From assembly GCA_946183915.1 (NCBI GenBank), contig CAMHDJ010000008.1:1-64000 (forward strand): 64,000 nucleotides of DNA, in the 5' to 3' direction. This DNA is from an uncultured Bacteroidales bacterium. GTDB taxonomy: Bacteria > Bacteroidota > Bacteroidia > Bacteroidales > P3. The position numbers were made by a program, and so were the translations under genes. The first letter of the stretch is position 1; every line of letters starts with the position of its first letter. This document shows positions 1-9,547 of the stretch, piece after piece. Below the pieces are notes generated by a model that was not told the DNA's origin, ran no database searches, and saw nothing but the letters and a program-made list of their open reading frames with translations.

Positions 1-49
<49 letters not shown>

Positions 50-62
50 ATCATGTCAATCG

Positions 63-145
63 TACTCCGGGTGGGACTTGAACCCACACGCCCTTGCGGG
101 CAAGGGATTTTAAGTCCCTCGTGTCTACCATTCCACCACCAGAGC
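63..145 (-). tRNA. tRNA-Leu (TAA)
   Basis: The reverse complement folds as an 83-nt tRNA with a long variable arm (CCCTTGC...GCAAGGG type), as expected of a class II leucine tRNA. The anticodon loop CTTAAAA gives anticodon TAA, which reads UUA/UUG. The T arm has the usual GGTTCAAGTCC. The acceptor stem pairs GCTCTGG with CCGGAGT, followed by discriminator A. The CCA end is not encoded. Confidence 0.95.
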
Positions 146-171
146 TTCTCTCTCTGATTTAGGAGCCTTTG

Positions 172-244
<73 letters not shown>

Positions 245-281
245 TTGTGATTTGGCACGCTTTTCCTCTCAAAAGCGGGTG

Positions 282-312
282 CAAAAGTACAAACAATTTT
301 AAAACTGGCAAA
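282..312 (-). promoter_or_regulatory. promoter of the tRNA Gly-Leu-Gly cluster
   Basis: Read on the minus strand, TTTG (312-309) is followed after exactly 19 bp by TACTTTTG (289-282). This matches the Bacteroidota primary sigma consensus TTTG-N19-TAnnTTTG. Initiation would fall some 30 nt before the first tRNA. Confidence 0.8.
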
Positions 313-319
313 ATTATTT

Positions 320-2956
320 TTAACTTTTTCCAACAATTTTTTTAATTTCATTTAACTTCAGCAAAGCTTCGATCGGCGTAAGTGTATCAATATCAATATC
401 TATCAGCATATTCTTTATCTCAAGCAGAGTGGGGTCATCCAACTGTATAAAACTTAACTGATAACCCTCCTGAGGGTCGTTTTTTTGTCCCTTCTTGTCC
501 TCTTTTTTCCGTTTTTTGCCCTCTTCCGGAGTATGTTCATTTTTTGCTTCGAGCATCTGCAACATGGCGTCAGCACGGTTCACCACCTGAGGCGGCATAC
601 CCGCCAGACGTGCCACATGAATACCAAAACTATGCTCGCTTCCACCAGGAACCAACTTACGGAGGAAGATGACACGACCGTCAATCTCCTTGACACTGAC
701 GTGATAGTTGCGTATCCGCTCATACTGCTCTTCCATCTCAATCAGCTCGTGGTAGTGGGTGGCGAACATCACCTTGGGGCGGGCCTTCTTGTTATTGTGC
801 AGGTATTCTGTGATAGCCCATGCAATGGAGATGCCGTCATAGGTCGAGGTTCCACGCCCAATTTCATCAAGAAGCACAAGGCTACGGTCGCTAACATTGT
901 TCAAAATACTGGCGGTCTCGTTCATCTCCACCATGAAAGTGGACTCTCCACTACTTATATTATCGCTCGCGCCCACGCGCGTGAATATCTTATCTACTAA
1001 ACCAATAGTGGCACGCTTGGCCGGACAATAGCATCCCATCTGGGCCATCAACACAATGAGCGCCGTCTGGCGAAGCAGAGCCGACTTACCGCTCATATTG
1101 GGACCTGTAATGATGATAATCTGCTGATGGTCCCGGTCTAGGACCACATCATTGCTCACATACTGTTCCCCAGGTGCCATCTGGGTCTCGATCACGGGAT
1201 GGCGTCCTTCTAGAATTTGTATCTTATCGTCATCCGTCAGCTCCGGACGGCAATAATTGCCCCGCAAAGCCACCTCGGCGAAACACTGCAGGCAGTCCAA
1301 CTGGGCAATAAGCTGTGCATCGAACTGAACCGGCTGCACGTATTCTGTCACTGCCGCCATCAGCTGATTGTAAAGTTGTATCTCCAGAGACAGTATCTTC
1401 TCTTCGGCACCGAGTATCTTGTCTTCATACTCCTTCAACTCGGGTGTGATGTATCGCTCCGCGTTGGTTAGGGTTTGTTTCCTGATCCACGCCTCTGGTA
1501 CTTTCTCTTTATGGGTATTGTACACCTCGAAATAGTAGCCGAATATATTGTTATACCCCACTTTGAGTGACGGGATTCCAGTGGCCTCGCTCTCTCTTTG
1601 CTGCATTGCCACTAAATAATCCTTTCCAGAGCCAGCCATGGCCCGAAGTTCATCAAGTTCCTGACTGACGTGATCAGCAATCACCCCGCCTTTCTCAACC
1701 TTGGCAGGAGGTTCCTCTCTCACTTCCCGTCCGATACGTTCTGCTAACATTTGGCATGGGTTGATCTGCTCTGCCACACGGGACAACATCTCGTTGCCAC
1801 TTCCTTCACACAGCCGCTTCACCTCCGCCACAGCCCCCAACGAACGCTTCAGTTGCAACATCTCCCGAGGATTTATTCGCCCAACGGCAGCCTTGGTAAT
1901 CAGTCGTTCTAGATCTCCGATTGCCTTGATTTGCTGCGACAACTGCTGTCGCAAATCCAAATCTTGAACCAATGCATCCACAACCTTCAATCGTTCTTCT
2001 ATCAGGTCTTTCTCCTTGAGAGGCATAAGCATCCACCGACGAAGCAAACGGGACCCCATCGGCGTCAAAGTCTCATCAATCACATCCAGCAAGGTCCTGG
2101 CATTCTCATTGGGTGATGATATCAACTCCAAGTTTCGTACAGTGAATCGATCCAGCCACACATATTTGTCTCGTTCCACACGACTCAACCGGGTGATATT
2201 GGCCGTCTGGTTGTGCTGAGTGTCTTGCAAATAGTATAGCACCGCCCCCGCTGCAATGATTCCCATATCAAGATCCTCCACACCGAAACCTTTTAACGAG
2301 TTTGTTCCGAACTGTTTGAGGAGCAATTCACGCGCAAAATCAGGAGCAAAAACCCAATCATCAAATGTATTACAATAGTATTTCTCAGCAAAATTCTCTT
2401 GGAACCAGCGCTGTTTTTTTCGCTGTAGAACAACCTCCGAAGGATGGAAGTTAGTCATCAACTTGTCTATATACGCCAAATCCCCTTGGGCAATATAGAA
2501 CTCACCCGTCGAAACATCCAGGAAACTGATGCCATGTACCTTGTCAGTAAGATGCAATCCGCATAGGAAGTTGTTTTCCTTCACCTCAAGCACCATGTCA
2601 TTGTAGGCGACACCCGGGGTTACAAGCTCTGTAATTCCACGCTTTACCAGGCCTTTAGCCGTCTTCGGATCCTCCAGTTGCTCGCATATTGCCACCCTCA
2701 ATCCGGCTCGCACAAGCCTGGGAAGATACTGCTCCAACGCGTGATACGGCACTCCTGCCAGATCGGTATACTCACCTCCACCCGCCATCTTGCGGGTCAG
2801 CGTGAGCCCCAAAATACGCGACGCGGTTCTGGCATCTTCTCCAAATGTTTCATAGAAGTCCCCAACACGGAACAGAAGTATCGCATCCGGAAACTTCTTC
2901 TTCAGCTCAGCGTGCTGTCGCATCAAAGGCGAGCTGTCATCATTCTTTTTTGCCAT
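320..2956 (-). CDS. mutS: DNA mismatch repair protein MutS
   Basis: 878 residues, normal length for MutS1. It recognises mismatches and small loops and recruits MutL in an ATP-dependent way. The mismatch-binding GDFYE motif is at residues 32-36 (Phe34 and Glu36 are the contact residues). The C-terminal ATPase shows Walker A (GPNMSGKS) and the LLDEIGRGTS Walker B region. A lysine-rich linker precedes the C-terminal dimerisation helices. The start is the first ATG of the frame, 19 nt after the ABC-F gene, so the two are probably co-transcribed. mutL is not in the window. Family identity is clear from motifs over the whole length. Confidence 0.97.
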   Translation of the reverse strand: MAKKNDDSSPLMRQHAELKKKFPDAILLFRVGDFYETFGEDARTASRILGLTLTRKMAGGGEYTDLAGVPYHALEQYLPRLVRAGLRVAICEQLEDPKTAKGLVKRGITELVTPGVAYNDMVLEVKENNFLCGLHLTDKVHGISFLDVSTGEFYIAQGDLAYIDKLMTNFHPSEVVLQRKKQRWFQENFAEKYYCNTFDDWVFAPDFARELLLKQFGTNSLKGFGVEDLDMGIIAAGAVLYYLQDTQHNQTANITRLSRVERDKYVWLDRFTVRNLELISSPNENARTLLDVIDETLTPMGSRLLRRWMLMPLKEKDLIEERLKVVDALVQDLDLRQQLSQQIKAIGDLERLITKAAVGRINPREMLQLKRSLGAVAEVKRLCEGSGNEMLSRVAEQINPCQMLAERIGREVREEPPAKVEKGGVIADHVSQELDELRAMAGSGKDYLVAMQQRESEATGIPSLKVGYNNIFGYYFEVYNTHKEKVPEAWIRKQTLTNAERYITPELKEYEDKILGAEEKILSLEIQLYNQLMAAVTEYVQPVQFDAQLIAQLDCLQCFAEVALRGNYCRPELTDDDKIQILEGRHPVIETQMAPGEQYVSNDVVLDRDHQQIIIITGPNMSGKSALLRQTALIVLMAQMGCYCPAKRATIGLVDKIFTRVGASDNISSGESTFMVEMNETASILNNVSDRSLVLLDEIGRGTSTYDGISIAWAITEYLHNNKKARPKVMFATHYHELIEMEEQYERIRNYHVSVKEIDGRVIFLRKLVPGGSEHSFGIHVARLAGMPPQVVNRADAMLQMLEAKNEHTPEEGKKRKKEDKKGQKNDPQEGYQLSFIQLDDPTLLEIKNMLIDIDIDTLTPIEALLKLNEIKKIVGKS

Positions 2957-2975
2957 CTCTCAGTTTTACTATGTT

Positions 2976-4895
2976 TTAACAATCTCCCTCAGCCCGTATC
3001 ACGGCCTCTTCCCACTCACTCATTTTCAACTCTAATTGTTTCTTCAACGTCTGATATTCATCATAGAACGAAGCATCCTGCGGGGTTCCGTCAGCCAAGA
3101 CGGCATCCTTTGCTGCGATCTGAGTCTCCAACGCTTCGATCTCTGCCTCCTTTTGTTTTACTACATTTTGCAGCTTTCGCCGCTCACGTTCGCGTTCTTT
3201 ACTCTCTTCATAGGCTAATTTCCCCGCAAGTTTCTCTTGACTTGACGAACCGGCAGAGGCCGTCTGGCTGGCTTGTCTGGCCACATCCTCCTGTTGCTTC
3301 TCAAGGAAGTCCATGATATCGCCTTTGAACTCATGGACACCGCCCTCTCTGAACTCGTAGAGTTCGTCGGTCAAGCCGCTCAAAAAGTCACGGTCATGAC
3401 TGACTACAATCAGCGTCCCGTCATACTGCAGCAGAGCGTTCTTCAGTATGTCTTTCGAGTTCATATCCAAGTGGTTGGTAGGCTCGTCGAGTATGAGAAG
3501 ATTGCTCGGCGTGAGCAGCAACTTGGCCAATGCCAACCTTGCCTTTTCTCCGCCACTGAGCACCTTGACTTTCTTGTCGATATCATCCTTGTCGAAGAGG
3601 AAACTTCCCAGGATGTTGCGTATCTTCGGCCGGATATCGCCCTGGGCTATATCATCGATGGTTTCGTATACCGTTTTGTCCAGATTGAGCATAGCCGCCT
3701 GATTTTGGGCATAGTACCCCAGCACAACACCCTGTCCCAGCCGGAACGACCCCGTATAGTCGTTGATCTCGCCCACGATTATCTTGGCCATGGTCGACTT
3801 TCCCTCGCCATTGCGGCCCACGAAGGCCACCTTTCGGCCCGACGTGAGCAGCATATCCACCCCGTCAAACACCTGATGATCACCATAGGCCTTGCCGAGA
3901 TGCTGCACCTCTACGACGATTTTGCCGCTGTGGGGAGCCGGAGGAAACTGGAAGTGAATGCTCTCCGTACTCACCTCATCCACAACAATCCTCTCCATCC
4001 GTTCCAACATCTTTACCCGGCTCTGCACTTGTTTGGCTTTGGTCGCCTTGTATCGGAAGCGCTCAATAAAGGCCTCTATCTGCGCCACTTGGCGCTGCTG
4101 ATTGGTCAGCTGTGCCTGTTGACTCGCCCGTCGCTCCTGCATCTGCACCACATACTCCGAGTAGGGACACTTATAGTCATAGATGCGGCCGGCCGTGATC
4201 TCGATGGTGCGCTTGGTGATATTGTCCAGAAAAGTGCGGTCGTGGCTCACCAGCACCACGGCTCCGGTATACCCTTGCAGATAGTTTTCGAGCCACTGGA
4301 TCGACACAATGTCAAGGTGATTGGTGGGCTCGTCAAGCAGCAGGAAGTCGGGATGACGAAGCAACAGCTTGGCCAGCTCGACACGCATCTGCCATCCTCC
4401 GCTGAACACCGCCACCGGCCGGTCGAAATCCTCGTGGCGGAAGCCCAGTCCCAGCAGCACCTTCTCGGCCGCTTCGCGCCGACGACCACCACCCAGCATA
4501 GCCAGATGTTCGGTCACCTCGCTGTGGCGATTGAGCAACCGCGTGTATTCCTCACTCTCATAGTCGGTTCGTTCGGCTATCTCCTGCGTCAGCCGTTCCT
4601 GTTCCTGCTCCAGTTCATCGAGCTGACTGAAGGCTGTCATCGCCTCCTCTATGACCGTTCCGACGGCGTCCGGGACCATCTCCTGCGGCAGATATCCCAC
4701 CGTTTGGCCGTTAGCCACCACGATCGAACCACTCTCCGGCTCCTGCCATCCACAGAGTATCTTGAGCAATGTCGACTTGCCGGCACCATTCATGCCCACC
4801 AAACCGATGCGGTCGTGGTCACCCACGTTGAATGTGACGTTCGAGAAAAGGTCGGTTCCGGTAAACTGTACCGACAGATTGTTCACACTAATCAT
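2976..4895 (-). CDS. ABC-F family ATP-binding protein (Uup/YheS type)
   Basis: 639 residues with two ABC ATPase domains and no membrane segments, the hallmark of ABC-F proteins that act on ribosomes. Domain 1 has Walker A GMNGAGKST near residue 35 and the degenerate signature FSGGWQMR. Domain 2 has GRNGEGKST and a classic LSGGEKARLALAK signature. Both domains have LLDEPTNHLD or LILDEPTNHLD. An arginine- and lysine-rich linker (the P-site tRNA interaction motif region) joins the domains, and the C-terminus is a charged coiled coil from about residue 545. It lies upstream of mutS in the same direction. Which ABC-F subgroup it belongs to, and whether it has any antibiotic resistance role, cannot be told from the sequence. 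Confidence 0.93.
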   Translation of the reverse strand: MISVNNLSVQFTGTDLFSNVTFNVGDHDRIGLVGMNGAGKSTLLKILCGWQEPESGSIVVANGQTVGYLPQEMVPDAVGTVIEEAMTAFSQLDELEQEQERLTQEIAERTDYESEEYTRLLNRHSEVTEHLAMLGGGRRREAAEKVLLGLGFRHEDFDRPVAVFSGGWQMRVELAKLLLRHPDFLLLDEPTNHLDIVSIQWLENYLQGYTGAVVLVSHDRTFLDNITKRTIEITAGRIYDYKCPYSEYVVQMQERRASQQAQLTNQQRQVAQIEAFIERFRYKATKAKQVQSRVKMLERMERIVVDEVSTESIHFQFPPAPHSGKIVVEVQHLGKAYGDHQVFDGVDMLLTSGRKVAFVGRNGEGKSTMAKIIVGEINDYTGSFRLGQGVVLGYYAQNQAAMLNLDKTVYETIDDIAQGDIRPKIRNILGSFLFDKDDIDKKVKVLSGGEKARLALAKLLLTPSNLLILDEPTNHLDMNSKDILKNALLQYDGTLIVVSHDRDFLSGLTDELYEFREGGVHEFKGDIMDFLEKQQEDVARQASQTASAGSSSQEKLAGKLAYEESKERERERRKLQNVVKQKEAEIEALETQIAAKDAVLADGTPQDASFYDEYQTLKKQLELKMSEWEEAVIRAEGDC

Positions 4896-4948
4896 ATATA
4901 CACATACTATATTTCACACATATACCACTCCCCACAGCGCAATAAAGC

Positions 4949-4992
4949 GAACGGTTAAAGACCACTGAACAAGCCAGCGCCTTTAACCGTTC
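4949..4992 (-). terminator. hairpin downstream of tonB
   Basis: GAACGGTTAAAG at 4949-4960 pairs perfectly with CTTTAACCGTTC at 4981-4992 across a 20-nt loop. On the minus strand it lies just after the tonB stop and is followed by a modestly T-rich stretch. It is probably a terminator or 3' stabiliser, but the loop is long and the T tract weak. Confidence 0.45.
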
Positions 4993-5016
4993 CAGCGTCT
5001 ATTCGTTAACCGAGGG

Positions 5017-5706
5017 TTACTGCAGGTTGAAACTGACAGGCAGGTTGAACTGCACACGCACAGCCTTACCGCGTTGCTTACCGGGAGTCCACTTCGGCAT
5101 GGACTTCACCACACGGATAGCCTCCTGGCCGCAACCACCACCGATGTCCTTCAGCACGCGGGGGTTGGCAATCGAACCGTCCTTCTCCACCACGAAGGTG
5201 ACATACACACGGCCGGTGATGTTGTTGTCGCGAGCCAACTGCGGATACTTGATGTTGTCGCGCAGGTACTTGTACAGGGCCTCCATGCCGCCGGGGAACT
5301 CAGGATCGTTCTCCACAACGGTGAAGATCTGCACATCTTCTTCCTCTTCTTCCTCCTCGATCTTGACGGGAGTGATCTCGATGTTCTGCGTGTTCTCGTC
5401 GACCTCGGCGTTGATGGGGCCGAGCTCGTGGGTCAGCTCTTTGTCGTCCTCGACCACCTCAAACTCGGTGGTCACCTCGGGCTGTTCGGGGGGAGGAGGT
5501 GGCGGCAGTTCTTCCTGCTGCGTCTGGATGATGATCTCCTCCTGCTCCTCGCTGGCCTGACGCTCGATCTGCTCTTTCTCCTCTTTGTCGTAGGATTTCA
5601 CATTGAACGCCACCAATGAAGCCACAAGAATCACCACCAGACCTATCTCCAGATAGAGTCCCCGACGTTTTTCGAGGTCGGCTTTCGGATTTTTCTTCAG
5701 TTCCAT
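5017..5706 (-). CDS. TonB-family energy transducer
   Basis: 229 residues with TonB architecture: a short cytoplasmic N-terminus, one membrane segment at about residues 17-36, an acidic and proline-rich periplasmic spacer (PPPPPP near residue 70, then a Glu run), and a C-terminal TonB domain (about 140-229) starting FPGGMEAL and ending in a beta strand. It would couple the proton-motive force, with ExbB/ExbD, to TonB-dependent outer-membrane receptors. No exbB, exbD or receptor gene is adjacent. Bacteroidota have many tonB paralogues, so the receptor served is unknown. Confidence 0.9.
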   Translation of the reverse strand: MELKKNPKADLEKRRGLYLEIGLVVILVASLVAFNVKSYDKEEKEQIERQASEEQEEIIIQTQQEELPPPPPPEQPEVTTEFEVVEDDKELTHELGPINAEVDENTQNIEITPVKIEEEEEEEDVQIFTVVENDPEFPGGMEALYKYLRDNIKYPQLARDNNITGRVYVTFVVEKDGSIANPRVLKDIGGGCGQEAIRVVKSMPKWTPGKQRGKAVRVQFNLPVSFNLQ

Positions 5707-5825
5707 ATTTTTGACTTTTAATTATTTATTCTACCTTTCGAGGCCTTTCGACCCCTTCTTTTCGCACCGCTAAATTACTAAAAAAATCTGAATTACCAAC
5801 AACAAAATGTGAAAAACCTACTTTT

Positions 5826-8800
5826 TTAACATTTGATAACCTCCCGGACCCGGACCTCTGGCTGCAGGTAGATCAACCATCCGCTGACCCCCGGATAGCC
5901 TATCTCGACCATGGCGCGGCAGTAACGGATCACCTGTTCGTCATGTATGCTGCCCATGTCGGCGCCCGTCTTGAAGTCCACCACCCAGGTTTCGCCGTCG
6001 GCCAGCACCACACGGTCCGGACGTCCTTCGCCTTGGGCATCGATCAGGTCGCACTCCGTGATGGCGCGGTAGCCGGGCCGGAAGAAGCGTTCGGTGGCTT
6101 CCGACCGCACCACGGCGCGGGCCAGGTCGGCCAGACGCTGCCGCTCCTCGTCGGACAGCTTCTCTTCGGCGGCCAGCTTGCGCAAGGCATCGTCCACATC
6201 GTCGGCATGTTGCACGCGGGAGAGCAGGTCGTGGGCCAGGGTGCCGAAGCGCACACTGGCCTCCTGCAGCGGCGACAGCGCCCGCTCGGCCGGCGACACA
6301 ACGTTTACCTTGCCCCTCGTCTCGGCAAACGACAGGCGCTGCAACGCCACAGGAACCGGCGGCACCTCGTCGTCGTCCTGTTTTTCCTCTTCGACACGCT
6401 GCATGTCGGGGTCGCCCATGTCGGGGTGTTGACTATCAAGGAAGTCCTTGATCATCAGCGCATAGCTCAGATCGTCCTTGCTCCCTTCCTTGGGGGTGGG
6501 ACATACAATATAGAGCTGTTCGCGCGGACGAGTCATGGCCACGTAGAGGACATTCAGCTGGTCCACCTCGTCGAAGCGGCGCTCTTCGTCGCGCACGGTG
6601 TCGAAATTCGACGTACCCTTGGGGCTGAGCTCCACAAACGCGGCCGGAAGCTGCTCGCCCAGCTCCCCTTCCGGGTGCACCCACACCCTGTAGGAATGGC
6701 TCCCCGAGGGCACGAACGGGCAGATCACCACCCTGGCTTCGAGCCCCTTGGCCTTGTGGATCGTCATCAGACGCACGGCGTCGACCTCCTCGGGGTTGGC
6801 GGCCGAGAGCTGGCGATGGCGCCCTTCGCCGAGGTCGGCCGAGGCGTTGTCGTCGAACCATTCGAGGAATTCGGCCACCCCGCCGTGGCGCCTCCGCGCG
6901 AAGTCGGCCACACGTCCCAGCAGCGACCCCACATAGGCGATGTCGATGCCGTCGAGATGCAGCTCGCGCACCAGCTCCTCGCAGCAGTTATACAGGTCGA
7001 GCACAGCCAGATAGCCGGGGCGGAAGTCGAAGCCGCGCCCCTCGCTGCGGAGCAGCCGGGCCACGTCGACCGGCCCCTCGCCGAGGAAGTCCTCGCGATG
7101 GCTGCTGGCCGTGAGGCCCAGGTTGAACATGCGCTGCATGAGGTCGGCCGCCGCCACACGGTCGGTCGGGTCGTAGAGCAGCCGCAGGGCGGCCACCATA
7201 GCCATCACGGCATGGCTGCGCACCAGGAAGAACGACTCGCTGGAACTCACCTCGATACGCAGCTCGTCGGGGTGCGACTGCAGGTAGGTACCCACGGTGT
7301 CGAGGTCCTTCTTGCTGCGGCCCAGCACCATGATGTCGCGCAGCCGGTAGCCCTGGCGGGTCACCAGGCGCACGATGGTCTGGCGGATGCACTCGCCGAC
7401 GGCATCGGGGTCGTCCGGATCGACGAAGCTGACGCCCACGTGTCCGCCGGCCTTGGCCCCGTCGGGCAGGAGCTGCCAAAGCTCGGGCCGCCCCTCGGCG
7501 TCGGGGGTGCCGACATAGATCTGCTGCGCCATGGCGTTGCTGGCGAAGGGTTCGCGCTGCAGGAGCCACTGGAAGAAGCGGTTGTTGAACTCCACCACCG
7601 TCCGGGCGGTGCGGCGGTTGTGGCGCAGCGGGTCGAAGCTGTAGTTGCCCTCGAGGGCCAGCGTGCGGCCGTGAAGCGCCATGCCGTCGACCCGCGGCAG
7701 GGCCTCGAACTGCCGCACGTCGCCCTGCCGGAAGCGGTAGATGGCCTGCTTGCCGTCGCCCACCACGAGCGACTCGTAGCGCTGGGCCACCCCGTTCTCC
7801 AGCAGCGGCACCAGGTTGTGCCACTGCAGCACCGAGGTGTCCTGAAACTCGTCGATCAGGAAGTGGTGGTAGCGGTTGCCGAGGCGCTCGTAGATGAACG
7901 GCGCCGGCTCGTCGCAGACAATCTTGTTGATCAGCCGATTGAACTCCGAGAGGTGCACCACGTCGTTGTCGCGGGCGTAGCGGTCGATCTGCGACTTCAG
8001 CTCGCCGAGCAGGGCCATGGCGTAGAGGTTGCGCAGGAGGACCTGCCGCGTGAGGTTGTCGCGCAGGGGCTGCCCCTCGTCGGGCGAGCGGCCGTCGGCC
8101 ACGCCGAGCAGGCTGCGGGCCTCGTCGCAGCGGGCCTGGAGCGAGCCCTGCAGGGCCTCGAGGGCCGCACGCGACGGGGCGCTGCACTTGGCGCTGTGCA
8201 ACTTGCCACCCTCGAAGGCATTGGCCACCGAGGCCGTCAAGGGGCGCACGTTGCCTGCCGCCAGCGAGCGGAAGAAGCCGTAGAAGCCGTTGCGGCCGCC
8301 GGCGCAGTCGCCCTCGTCGACCCCGGCCTGCCGCAGCAGGGTCATCACCGCCTCGCCGCAGGCACGGGCGCGCTGGTCGAAACGGCGGCACTCGCCCGTC
8401 AGGTGGCGGTGCAGCCCGATGAAGTCGGCCGGCGACATGTCCTTCAGGGCCTCCAGGTACTCGTCGGTGCCCTCGGCGAAGAGCTGCTGCGAGAGGTTCG
8501 TCAGGTCGCCCTCGATATTGTAGCTCTTCGAGTCCTCCATGCGGCTCTCGGCGTAGGCCTGCACCACGCGCGTGAGGTCCTCGTGGCCGGGGGTACCCAC
8601 GAGCGACATCAGCTGGCTGACAGCCTGTTGCACCATCTCGTCCTGCTCGATCATCACCTCGAAGTTGACCGGGCGGTCCAGGTCGTGGGCGAAGGTGCGC
8701 ACGATGCGGTGCATGAAGCTGTCGATGGTGCAGACCGCGAGGTCGCTGTAGCCGTGCAGGAGCGCCGAGTGGAGCACCTCGGCCGACCGGCGCAACTCGC

Positions 8801-9152
8801 TCTCGTCCATCGGGTTGTCGCGGTAGGCGGGCAGCCGGTTGATGGCCTCGAGCAGCGGCACACCCATCGGCGAGCGGCGCCGGTCGAGGCCGTGAGCGGC
8901 CAGTTTGACGAGATACTTCATCACGCGATCCTTCATCTCGCCGGCGGCCTTGTTGGTGAAGGTGATGGCCAGGATGCCGCGGAAGTGGCTCGCCAGGTAG
9001 TTCTCCAGGCGGCTCCAGTCGCGGCGCACCTCGACCGACGGCGCCGCCAGGGCCAGCTTCAGGTACTCGCGCACCAGCATGAAGGTCTTGCCGCTGCCCG
9101 CGGCCGCACGGCATATAACAAACGGATTCTGTGTACTCTGCTCGGTTGCCAT
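5826..9152 (-). CDS. addA: UvrD/RecB-type helicase with C-terminal nuclease, AddA-like
   Basis: 1108 residues from the chosen start. Superfamily 1A helicase motifs are visible in order: Walker A AAAGSGKT (residues 16-23), DEFQDTS, GDGKQAIYRFR, a motif V region TIHKAKGLE, and YVAMTRPRE. The C-terminal GRPDRVV...VVDFKTG is the PD-(D/E)XK nuclease core of RecB/AddA. This supports an AddAB-type role in end resection at double-strand breaks. The frame stays open 54 codons further upstream, but a promoter at 9170-9201 lies inside that extension and the ATG at 9152 follows it closely, so the shorter form is chosen. The partner addB is not in the window. The gene is very GC-rich, which leaves long antisense open frames. 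Confidence 0.88.
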   Translation of the reverse strand: MATEQSTQNPFVICRAAAGSGKTFMLVREYLKLALAAPSVEVRRDWSRLENYLASHFRGILAITFTNKAAGEMKDRVMKYLVKLAAHGLDRRRSPMGVPLLEAINRLPAYRDNPMDESELRRSAEVLHSALLHGYSDLAVCTIDSFMHRIVRTFAHDLDRPVNFEVMIEQDEMVQQAVSQLMSLVGTPGHEDLTRVVQAYAESRMEDSKSYNIEGDLTNLSQQLFAEGTDEYLEALKDMSPADFIGLHRHLTGECRRFDQRARACGEAVMTLLRQAGVDEGDCAGGRNGFYGFFRSLAAGNVRPLTASVANAFEGGKLHSAKCSAPSRAALEALQGSLQARCDEARSLLGVADGRSPDEGQPLRDNLTRQVLLRNLYAMALLGELKSQIDRYARDNDVVHLSEFNRLINKIVCDEPAPFIYERLGNRYHHFLIDEFQDTSVLQWHNLVPLLENGVAQRYESLVVGDGKQAIYRFRQGDVRQFEALPRVDGMALHGRTLALEGNYSFDPLRHNRRTARTVVEFNNRFFQWLLQREPFASNAMAQQIYVGTPDAEGRPELWQLLPDGAKAGGHVGVSFVDPDDPDAVGECIRQTIVRLVTRQGYRLRDIMVLGRSKKDLDTVGTYLQSHPDELRIEVSSSESFFLVRSHAVMAMVAALRLLYDPTDRVAAADLMQRMFNLGLTASSHREDFLGEGPVDVARLLRSEGRGFDFRPGYLAVLDLYNCCEELVRELHLDGIDIAYVGSLLGRVADFARRRHGGVAEFLEWFDDNASADLGEGRHRQLSAANPEEVDAVRLMTIHKAKGLEARVVICPFVPSGSHSYRVWVHPEGELGEQLPAAFVELSPKGTSNFDTVRDEERRFDEVDQLNVLYVAMTRPREQLYIVCPTPKEGSKDDLSYALMIKDFLDSQHPDMGDPDMQRVEEEKQDDDEVPPVPVALQRLSFAETRGKVNVVSPAERALSPLQEASVRFGTLAHDLLSRVQHADDVDDALRKLAAEEKLSDEERQRLADLARAVVRSEATERFFRPGYRAITECDLIDAQGEGRPDRVVLADGETWVVDFKTGADMGSIHDEQVIRYCRAMVEIGYPGVSGWLIYLQPEVRVREVIKC

Positions 9153-9169
9153 AGACTTGATTTTGGCGG

Positions 9170-9201
9170 CAAATATACACATTTTTCCCCACTCGCGCAA
9201 A
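9170..9201 (-). promoter_or_regulatory. promoter of addA
   Basis: On the minus strand, TTTG (9201-9198) is followed after 20 bp by TATATTTG (9177-9170). The predicted start of transcription is only about 10 nt before the ATG at 9152, which supports the shorter protein start. Confidence 0.7.
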
Positions 9202-9274
9202 CCGGACCGCCCTTTCCGCACGTATCTTGCTGGTGCAGAACGCCTTGCCCACCCCCTTCCACCCCACCCTGCAA

Positions 9275-9318
9275 GCATCCCCCAGGCATCCCCCAAGCAT
9301 CCCCCAGGCATCATCTAG
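9275..9318. repeat. 11-bp tandem repeat array, 4 units
   Basis: Four consecutive 11-mers run GCATCCCCCAG, GCATCCCCCAA, GCATCCCCCAG and GCATCATCTAG, followed by a partial fifth (GCATG). The last full unit is identical to the main unit of the array at 31327-31436. The array is non-coding (period 11 is not a multiple of 3) and lies upstream of the addA promoter, between addA and mutA. About one DNA helical turn separates the units. Confidence 0.85.
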
Positions 9319-9503
9319 GCATGCAAGCAAGGATGATGCACAGAATGAGCATTTTAGCTACTTGTCAAAAAAGGCGTTTTTGGGGCGTATTGTGTGCGAA
9401 ATTCATAAATAATGTTAAAAAATCCGGCTGCCCTGGCGGCGGCGATCGGCGGTGCCATGTGCCATAAATATAAAATAAAACAATAGTATATTGATTTTTT
9501 TCG

Positions 9504-9511
9504 TATCTTTG
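9504..9511 (+). promoter_or_regulatory. -7 element upstream of mutA
   Basis: TATCTTTG matches the Bacteroidota -7 consensus TAnnTTTG, 37 bp before the mutA ATG. No good TTTG is seen at the -33 distance, so it is called on the -7 box alone. Confidence 0.5.
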
Positions 9512-9547
9512 CTGTCTCAGACCTAGAAGAACAAACGATACAATATA

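Noticed and set aside
3273-4958. 561-codon open frame antisense to the ABC-F gene
   Set aside because: No recognisable domain, and the opposite strand has two complete ABC ATPase domains.
5943-9467. Very long open frame on the plus strand opposite addA
   Set aside because: Its product is a low-complexity His/Gly/Val/Ala-rich sequence, a shadow of GC-rich third positions in addA, whose helicase motifs are unambiguous.
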